10,893 nt of DNA from positions 1-10,893 of the forward strand of contig JAICIT010000039.1 in NCBI GenBank assembly GCA_025960445.1, read 5' to 3'. Position 1 is the first letter of the stretch, and each line of letters opens with the position of its first letter. Below, piece by piece: positions 6,717 through 10,893 of the stretch. This DNA is from Bradyrhizobium sp. (lineage in GTDB: Bacteria; Pseudomonadota; Alphaproteobacteria; Rhizobiales; Xanthobacteraceae). Below the pieces are notes generated by a model that did no database searches, was not told the DNA's origin, and was given only the letters and a program-made list of their open reading frames with translations. Made by a program: the position numbers and the translations under genes.

Positions 6717-7973
6717 TCAGGTCGGAAACGTGCAGCTGTTTTCTTCCTTGGTGGCTGCGATCACTTCGAGCTCTTCGTTCGGGCCGGGCACCGGTGCACT
6801 CGAGGTGAAGATATCCCACTGGTTCTTGATCTTCTCGGCCGGCAGCGCTGTTACCGCGTACATTTCGTGCATCAGTTGGTGATCCGAAGCACGGAAATAG
6901 CCCGGGCGAGTTTTGAGCAGGTCGAACTTCGCGCCCTTCTCAAAATGCTCGATGATCTTGGTCGAGTCGGTCGATTTAAGTTCGTTGACCGTCTGCGCCA
7001 CGATTTTGGTTGCGATGTAATCGCCCCAGGCCTGGTTTTCCGGCGGCTTGGAATATTTCTTGGTGAAGGCCGCCACGAACGCCTTGCTGCCGGGGGTGTC
7101 CAGCAGATGATGCCAGACCACGGGCCAGGTGCCGACGAAATTCCCCTTGCCAGCCGCCCAAGCGAGCGCGGTGTCGAAGCCGAAGCCGCCGACCGGGAAG
7201 GTGAGGCCGAATTCGGCATACTGCTTCAGAAAGTTGGTGATCTGGTTGCCCGCGAGATTGATCACGACCAGATCGGGCTTGGCCTCGCGGATCTTCAAAA
7301 GGTAGGCCGAGAAGTCGGTGGCGTCGGTCGGGACCAGATCGTCGCCGGCGAAATTACCGCCATTCGCCTCCATGAAGCGCTTCGAAACCTTGAGCAGGTC
7401 ATGGCCGAACGCGTAATCGGCTGTGAGCGAGTACCACTTCTTGCCCTTGACCAGCCCGTCACGCAGAAAGGAACGGCCAACCGTTTTGACGTACATCGAA
7501 TTCTGCGATTCGACATGGAACATGTAGCGCTTGCAGTCCGAGCCGCGCAGCGCATCCGAGTTGCCGCCGGTGTTGATGTACAGCAGCCTATTGCGCTGCG
7601 CGACCTGCGCGATCGTCAGGCACGAGGCTGACGAGATCTCGCCGATAATGCAGGCGACCTTGTCGCGCTCGATCATACGCTCCGCCTTGGTTGAGGCGGT
7701 CTGCGGATTGACGGAATCTTCTTTCAGTAATTCCACTTTGCGGCCCATCATGCCACCCGCGGCATTGATCTCTTCGACGGCGAGATCGGCCGCCATCACC
7801 GCGTATTCGCCGAGCGGTCCGAGAAAGCCGGTGCGCGGAGTCAAATGGCCGATCTTGATGACGTCGGCGCTCTGGGCGCGCAGAACCGCAGGTGCGCAAA
7901 TTCCGGATACCAGCGCAATGCCGCCAGCGGTCTTGAGAAGGCGACGGCGCGTGAGCTTAATATGATCTGACAT
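6717..7973 (-). CDS. branched-chain amino acid-type (HAAT) ABC transporter substrate-binding protein, Tat signal
   Basis: A 418-residue periplasmic binding protein of the Peripla_BP_6/LivJ type. The N-terminus has a twin-arginine run (TRRRLLKTAGG, residues 8-18), a hydrophobic stretch and LRAQSA, so export is probably by Tat with cleavage around residues 33-34. The mature protein opens with IKIGHLTPRTGFLGPLGEYA, then VEEINAAGGMMGRKVELL and later CIIGEISSASCL, all typical of the family. The start at 7973 is chosen because AGGGGAG at 7984-7990 lies 10 nt upstream; in-frame ATGs at 8003 and 8033 lack this spacing and would place residues before the Tat motif. It is the first gene of the minus-strand block, facing the GntR regulator gene across the 180-nt divergent region, so it is the likely regulated entry point. 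Substrate unknown; the neighbouring dehydrogenase and BKACE suggest a hydroxy- or keto-carboxylic acid. Confidence 0.94.
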   Translation of the reverse strand: MSDHIKLTRRRLLKTAGGIALVSGICAPAVLRAQSADVIKIGHLTPRTGFLGPLGEYAVMAADLAVEEINAAGGMMGRKVELLKEDSVNPQTASTKAERMIERDKVACIIGEISSASCLTIAQVAQRNRLLYINTGGNSDALRGSDCKRYMFHVESQNSMYVKTVGRSFLRDGLVKGKKWYSLTADYAFGHDLLKVSKRFMEANGGNFAGDDLVPTDATDFSAYLLKIREAKPDLVVINLAGNQITNFLKQYAEFGLTFPVGGFGFDTALAWAAGKGNFVGTWPVVWHHLLDTPGSKAFVAAFTKKYSKPPENQAWGDYIATKIVAQTVNELKSTDSTKIIEHFEKGAKFDLLKTRPGYFRASDHQLMHEMYAVTALPAEKIKNQWDIFTSSAPVPGPNEELEVIAATKEENSCTFPT

Positions 7974-7996
7974 CAGTTTTAATCTCCCCTGATACG

Positions 7997-8013
7997 GCCG
8001 CATAAACTGCGGC
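7997..8013 (-). other. leader hairpin 1 upstream of the HAAT binding-protein gene
   Basis: Perfect 6-bp inverted repeat GCCGCA (7997-8002) and TGCGGC (8008-8013) with a 5-nt loop, only 6 nt upstream of the Shine-Dalgarno sequence at 7984-7990. If transcription starts farther right, it would form in the 5' untranslated leader. It could stabilise the mRNA or influence access to the ribosome-binding site; it may also be chance in GC-rich DNA. Confidence 0.3.
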
Positions 8014-8023
8014 TGATTGTTCT

Positions 8024-8040
8024 CGGCGCGCACCGCGCCG
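8024..8040 (-). other. leader hairpin 2 upstream of the HAAT binding-protein gene
   Basis: Perfect 7-bp all-GC inverted repeat CGGCGCG (8024-8030) and CGCGCCG (8034-8040) with a 3-nt loop, 10 nt beyond the first leader hairpin. There is no T-tract in either direction, so it is not a typical terminator. It lies between the candidate operator and the start of the binding-protein gene. Confidence 0.3.
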
Positions 8041-8072
8041 CTGCGAAGCGCTGTGGCCGCGCTTGCCGTGAT

Positions 8073-8084
8073 CTGTGATCACAG
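8073..8084. promoter_or_regulatory. candidate operator palindrome for the divergent GntR regulator
   Basis: CTGTGATCACAG is a perfect 12-bp palindrome in the middle of the region between the HAAT binding-protein gene (minus) and the GntR gene (plus). A second GTGATC at 8068-8073 and a further ACAG at 8087-8090 flank it. Palindromes of this size with GT...AC half-sites suit FadR/FCD-type GntR dimers, and the position allows control of both directions. No promoter boxes convincing enough to report were found around it. The link to this regulator is inference. Confidence 0.5.
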
Positions 8085-8141
8085 TTACAGTTGCAAAAGA
8101 CAAGGCCGCTGTCGAGTCCTCTCGCGAGATTCTCGCCATTC

Positions 8142-8147
8142 GGGAGA
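8142..8147 (+). promoter_or_regulatory. ribosome-binding site supporting a TTG start for the GntR gene
   Basis: GGGAGA lies 6 nt upstream of an in-frame TTG at 8154. The later in-frame ATG at 8181 is preceded by no purine-rich sequence at useful spacing, and the earlier ATG-less extension overlaps the operator region. This site therefore decides the chosen start. Confidence 0.5.
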
Positions 8148-8153
8148 TACGCG

Positions 8154-8852
8154 TTGAATTTGCCTGCCGCGCTCAATCTGATGCAGCCGCTCGATCGTCA
8201 GACGTTGGGCGAGCGCGCTTACGCGAAACTTGCCGATCTGCTGATTTCCGGACGATTGGCGCCGGGCGAGAAACTCTCGCTGCGGGCCGCGGCGGATGTG
8301 CTTGGGGTTTCCATCATGCCGGTGCGCGAGGCTGTTTCCCGCCTCGTCGCCGACAAGGCGTTAGAGGTAACGCCGAACCGGTCGGTCCGCGTGCCCCTGA
8401 TGTCAGCCGGGCAATTTCGTGACCTGACCAAGGTGCGGATCGCGATCGAAGGGCATGCGGCTGCGGAGGCCGCGCAGCATCGCACGGACAGTGACCTGTT
8501 CTCGATTGCGCGCGCGGAGCAGGCGATGCGGACTGAAAGCGAACTGCCCGCGCCGGATCTGCCGCGTGCGGTCGAATTCAACAAGCGTTTTCACTTTGCG
8601 GTCTATGAAGCGGCGCAGTCGCCGATCCTCTTTGAAATCATCCGCGCACTTTGGCTGAAAGCCGGGCCCGTGCTCAATCTCGATCTGCGCGCCAATCCCC
8701 AACGGCTGGCAAAAGGCGATGCGATTCGGTTTCATGCCGATGTGCGCGAAGCGATCAGTGCCGGCGACGGGGCCGCTGCGCGCCAGGGCATAGCCGCCGA
8801 TATCAGCAGCGCGGCCGATTTCATTCTGTCGCGCGGCGATCTTGCGGACTGA
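8154..8852 (+). CDS. GntR family transcriptional regulator, FadR/FCD subfamily
   Basis: A 232-residue regulator if it begins at TTG 8154 (224 residues from ATG 8181). The N-terminal winged helix-turn-helix spans about residues 17-80: LGERAYAKLADLLISGRL, then the GntR hallmark LSLRAAADVLGVS and PVREAVSRLVADKAL. Residues about 88-225 form the all-helical FCD effector domain, with FNKRFHFAVYEAA (Asn143, His147) and His194 at places where this domain often binds a metal; the usual last His seems to be absent. FCD regulators commonly sense carboxylic acid intermediates and repress catabolic operons. It is divergent from the transporter/catabolic block and sits 25 nt upstream of the SDR gene, so it probably controls both sides and itself, with the substrate or its keto form as inducer. 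Family firm; start and effector uncertain. Confidence 0.92.
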   Translation: MNLPAALNLMQPLDRQTLGERAYAKLADLLISGRLAPGEKLSLRAAADVLGVSIMPVREAVSRLVADKALEVTPNRSVRVPLMSAGQFRDLTKVRIAIEGHAAAEAAQHRTDSDLFSIARAEQAMRTESELPAPDLPRAVEFNKRFHFAVYEAAQSPILFEIIRALWLKAGPVLNLDLRANPQRLAKGDAIRFHADVREAISAGDGAAARQGIAADISSAADFILSRGDLAD

Positions 8853-8877
8853 ATTTTCACCGTCTCCTGGAGCAATC

Positions 8878-9654
8878 ATGGATTTAGGACTTAAGGGCTC
8901 GCGCGTGCTGGTCACGGCCGGTGCCAACGGTATAGGACTGGCGATTGCCCGCCGCTTCGTGGCCGAGGGCGCAAAGGTTCACACCTGCGATGTCGACCCG
9001 ACGGCGCTCTCTGCACTGGCAGCGAGTGACCCCGCAATCACCTCGACGCTTTGCGATGTGTCCGACCGTTCGGCCGTGGACAAGTTGTTTGCGGAAGCGC
9101 TTGAAGGGCTCGGCGGTCTTGATGTGCTCGTCAACAATGCAGGCATCGCCGGGCCCACATCCAGGATCGAGGAGATGCATCCGGAGGACTGGGATCGTTG
9201 TGTTGCGATATGCCTCACCGGCCAGTTCAATTGCACCCGGCTTGCGGTCCCGCACTTACGCAACAGCGAGAATGCATCCATCGTCAATATTTCGTCAGCG
9301 GCAGGCAGGCTCGGCTTTGCAATGCGCTCGCCCTACGCGGCGGCAAAATGGGGCGTGATCGGTTTGACAAAATCGCTATCGATTGAGCTCGGGCCGGACA
9401 ACATCCGCGTCAACGCGATCCTGCCGGGGCTTGTCGCCGGCGATCGGCAGCGCAGGGTCCTCGAAGCCAAGGCGCAGCAGCGCGGAATTTCTTACGCCGA
9501 GATGGAGCGAACGGCGTTTTCGTATACGTCGATCAAGGACTACGTCACGCCCGAGCAGATTGCCGACCAGATCCTGTTCATGTGCAGCCCGCGCGGCAGC
9601 ACGATTTCGGGGCAGGCAATCTCGATTTGTGGCGACACCCAGATGCTGGGCTAG
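8878..9654 (+). CDS. short-chain dehydrogenase/reductase (SDR), classical type
   Basis: A 258-residue classical SDR. The cofactor motif TAGANGIG is at 13-20 and Asp38 ends the second strand, favouring NAD. NNAG is at 86-89. The catalytic residues are Ser140 (NISSAAG), Tyr153 and Lys157 (YAAAK), and PGLVAGDR follows the substrate loop. The position of the tetrad Asn, normally in a VNLTG-like motif, reads ICLTG, so Cys112 stands in for it. GGAG at 8869-8872, 5 nt upstream, supports the ATG at 8878; it follows the regulator gene by 25 nt and is probably co-transcribed. It likely oxidises a secondary alcohol or hydroxy acid related to the substrate of the divergent block, perhaps one step earlier, or reduces a ketone; the SDR family is too broad to say. 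Its TAG stop lies in the CTAG at the edge of a palindromic insertion-like element. Confidence 0.92.
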   Translation: MDLGLKGSRVLVTAGANGIGLAIARRFVAEGAKVHTCDVDPTALSALAASDPAITSTLCDVSDRSAVDKLFAEALEGLGGLDVLVNNAGIAGPTSRIEEMHPEDWDRCVAICLTGQFNCTRLAVPHLRNSENASIVNISSAAGRLGFAMRSPYAAAKWGVIGLTKSLSIELGPDNIRVNAILPGLVAGDRQRRVLEAKAQQRGISYAEMERTAFSYTSIKDYVTPEQIADQILFMCSPRGSTISGQAISICGDTQMLG

Positions 9655-9815
9655 TGGAGTGGATCTGACATTCGCTGCCACCTGGCCGCGGGCTCATTCA
9701 GCGAATGTCAAATCCAAAACTCCATAGAAGCCTATATTTGCCAGTGGTCCCTGATTCTAACACTCGCAAAGGCGCCCGCTGAAATGGGATGCGAATGTTA
9801 GAGTCGGACCACTAG
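9651..9815. repeat. 165-bp palindromic element with terminal inverted repeats (MITE-like or REP pair)
   Basis: The element starts with CTAGTGG and ends with CCACTAG; the outer 25 bp of each end match at 19 positions when inverted. Inside are two hairpins built from the same motif. Hairpin one pairs 9655-9677 with 9699-9724, sharing the arm TGACATTCGCTG; hairpin two pairs 9743-9768 with 9790-9813, sharing AGTGGTCC and the core CTAACA(C/T)TCGCA. All four arms are related (AGTGG...ACATTCGC). CTAG at both ends fits insertion at CTAG with TA duplication, as known for IS630. It encodes no protein. It also lies immediately after the SDR gene and may end its transcription. The palindromes are directly visible; the mobile origin is inference. 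Confidence 0.72.
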
Positions 9816-9839
9816 ACCAGGATACGGTGGAAGCTCGCA

Positions 9840-10514
9840 ATGATTCCGTGGCTGCTGATCGATTCCGCCGTGGTGCCGGGCGCAGAGGTCGAGCTTCGCC
9901 TGAAGCGAAGAGGCGATGAATTTTCAATGATGCTCGGCGACAATGAGTTGATGAATAGTCGACTCAGCGGGTCGGAGGAGGCGCTTGCAACGCTCACCTG
10001 CAGGCGAATCGAATCGGTCAAGCGTCCGAATATTTTGATCGGCGGATTGGGCATGGGCTTCACCTTGCGTGCCGCGCTTGCGGTGCTCGGACCTGAGGCG
10101 CGGATCGTCGTGGCCGAACTCGTGCCCTCGGTGATTGCGTGGGCGCGAGGTCCCATGGCGCAGCTCTTCGGTGATAGCCTGAGCGATCCACGCGCGAGCA
10201 TTCGCGAGGCGGACGCAGTCGATGTCATTCGATCGCACGATTCCGCTTTCGATGCGATTCTGCTCGACGTCGATAACGGACCGGAGGCACTGATCCGAAA
10301 AGCGAACAATTCGCTTTACGATCTGAAAGGATTGAAAACGATATATCGGGCGCTGCGGTCGAATGGCGTGCTCGCGATATGGTCGTCGGGACCGAACCCC
10401 GCATTCACCAAGCGATTGGGCGACGCCGGATTCGAGGTGAACGAGGTCAATGTGCGCGCCACGGCAAGGCGCAAAGGCGTGCGCCATCTCATCTGGTTTG
10501 CGACAAAGCGCTAG
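9840..10514 (+). CDS. spermidine synthase-like protein (class I SAM-methyltransferase fold)
   Basis: A 224-residue protein resembling the catalytic domain of spermidine synthases. It has a nucleotide-binding loop GGLGMGFTLRAAL at 68-80, acidic Glu93 at the end of the next strand (VVAELVP), Asp125 (READAVDV), and LLDVDNGPEAL at 141-151 where true SpeE has its catalytic DSSDP block. The N-terminal part has LMNSRLSGSEEALA where SpeE has the Tyr-His-Glu segment that binds polyamine. It is also shorter than SpeE (about 280-300) and lacks the N-terminal beta-barrel. It is thus probably not a genuine spermidine synthase, but a small homologue whose donor and acceptor are unknown. The ATG at 9840 follows GGTGGAAG with 7-8 nt spacing. 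It begins 24 nt beyond the palindromic element and is convergent with the TauE-like gene; nothing links it to the catabolic block. Confidence 0.82.
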   Translation: MIPWLLIDSAVVPGAEVELRLKRRGDEFSMMLGDNELMNSRLSGSEEALATLTCRRIESVKRPNILIGGLGMGFTLRAALAVLGPEARIVVAELVPSVIAWARGPMAQLFGDSLSDPRASIREADAVDVIRSHDSAFDAILLDVDNGPEALIRKANNSLYDLKGLKTIYRALRSNGVLAIWSSGPNPAFTKRLGDAGFEVNEVNVRATARRKGVRHLIWFATKR

Positions 10515-10597
10515 CTTCTTGTTCTGACGCGTTTTTCTTCACGCGAGCCGGCGGCCAGTTCGCTTGAAAGCGCTCCAGGCGCGCGACGTAATTTTTT

Positions 10598-10893
10598 TCA
10601 GCGTTGGCTGCTCTGGGCAACGATCGCCGCGATCGAATCCGTCCAGTTCCATTCATTGGAGGCAAGCTTGCCGGCAACGACGATCAAAGTAACCGCAAGC
10701 AGCAGCCGCAGCGCGGTTTCCGGTACCCGCGTGGCAAGATAGCTGCCGATGACAATGCCGGGCAGCGATCCGGCCAGCAGCACCGCCATAAGGTGCCAAT
10801 CGATCGCGCCCAACGCCCAGTGTCCCATTCCCGCTATCAGCGTCAACGGCACCGCGTGCGCGATGTCGGAACCGACGATGCGCGCCATCGGCA
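10598..10893 (-). CDS. TauE/SafE family (sulfite exporter-like) membrane protein, C-terminal part
   Basis: The frame is open from the window edge to the TGA at 10598-10600, showing the last 97-98 residues of a protein usually about 250 long; the start lies outside. VGSDIAHAVPLTLIAG followed by GHW and then LAGSLPGIVIGSYLATRVPE are typical of the second half of TauE/SafE permeases. Three hydrophobic segments are visible, consistent with the C-terminal half of a multi-pass inner-membrane protein. Family members export sulfite, sulfoacetate or other organosulfur or organic anions, but many have no known substrate. It is convergent with the spermidine-synthase-like gene; the 83 nt between them contain a run of seven T at 10592-10598 but no strong stem directly before it. 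Confidence 0.85.
   Translation of the reverse strand, partial: PMARIVGSDIAHAVPLTLIAGMGHWALGAIDWHLMAVLLAGSLPGIVIGSYLATRVPETALRLLLAVTLIVVAGKLASNEWNWTDSIAAIVAQSSQR

Noticed and set aside
6582..7631. Long plus-strand open frame of 349 codons opposite the HAAT binding-protein gene
   Set aside because: It is antisense to a clearly recognisable family member, its translation is rich in Arg and resembles no family, and such mirror frames are common in GC-rich codon usage.
10515..10597. Possible bidirectional terminator between the convergent right-hand genes
   Set aside because: There is a T-run at 10592-10598 and short stems (CGCT/AGCG, GCGC/GCGC), but the stems are only 4 bp and not directly next to the T-run.
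1..10893. CRISPR arrays, tRNA or rRNA genes, prophage or toxin-antitoxin genes
   Set aside because: No regularly spaced repeats, no cloverleaf or rRNA-like stretch, and no genes of these kinds were seen on either strand.

Overview
The window looks like a chromosomal segment of a high-GC alphaproteobacterium, most likely Bradyrhizobium or a close relative. That placement is inference from protein style, GC-rich codon use and the palindromic repeat at the right; no taxonomic marker gene is present. Nine genes are wholly inside the window and two are cut by its ends.

Left and centre (1-7973, minus strand): a co-directional, tightly spaced block. Read in its own direction it encodes (1) a Tat-type periplasmic substrate-binding protein of the branched-chain amino acid (HAAT/LIV) class, (2) a LivH-like permease, (3) an 839-residue single-chain fusion of the LivM-like permease with both ATPases (LivG-like then LivF-like), (4) a lambda-crystallin/L-gulonate-3-dehydrogenase-type NAD-dependent hydroxyacid dehydrogenase, (5) a beta-keto acid cleavage enzyme (BKACE, DUF849), and (6) the start of a family 5 (peptide/opine-type) substrate-binding protein that runs off the left edge. 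A hairpin follows the first binding-protein gene, and two small hairpins sit in its leader.

Centre right (8154-9654, plus strand): a divergent FadR-type GntR regulator followed 25 nt later by a short-chain dehydrogenase. The divergent intergenic region holds a perfect 12-bp palindrome, the natural candidate for the regulator's operator.

Right (9651-10893): a 165-bp element with terminal inverted repeats, made of two related hairpins and starting at the CTAG that contains the dehydrogenase stop codon. It looks like a MITE or REP-pair insertion. Beyond it are a short spermidine-synthase-like protein and, convergent to it, the C-terminal part of a TauE/SafE family membrane protein. These last two look unrelated to the catabolic block.

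Working model (inference): the HAAT transporter imports a beta-hydroxy acid. The CRYL1-like dehydrogenase oxidises it to a beta-keto acid. The BKACE then uses acetyl-CoA to cleave that into acetoacetate and a shorter acyl-CoA. The same logic is known for carnitine (carnitine dehydrogenase plus dehydrocarnitine-cleaving BKACE), but here the dehydrogenase belongs to a different branch and no thioesterase is visible, so the substrate is probably different. The SDR and the GntR regulator complete what looks like an inducible pathway for a substrate I cannot name.
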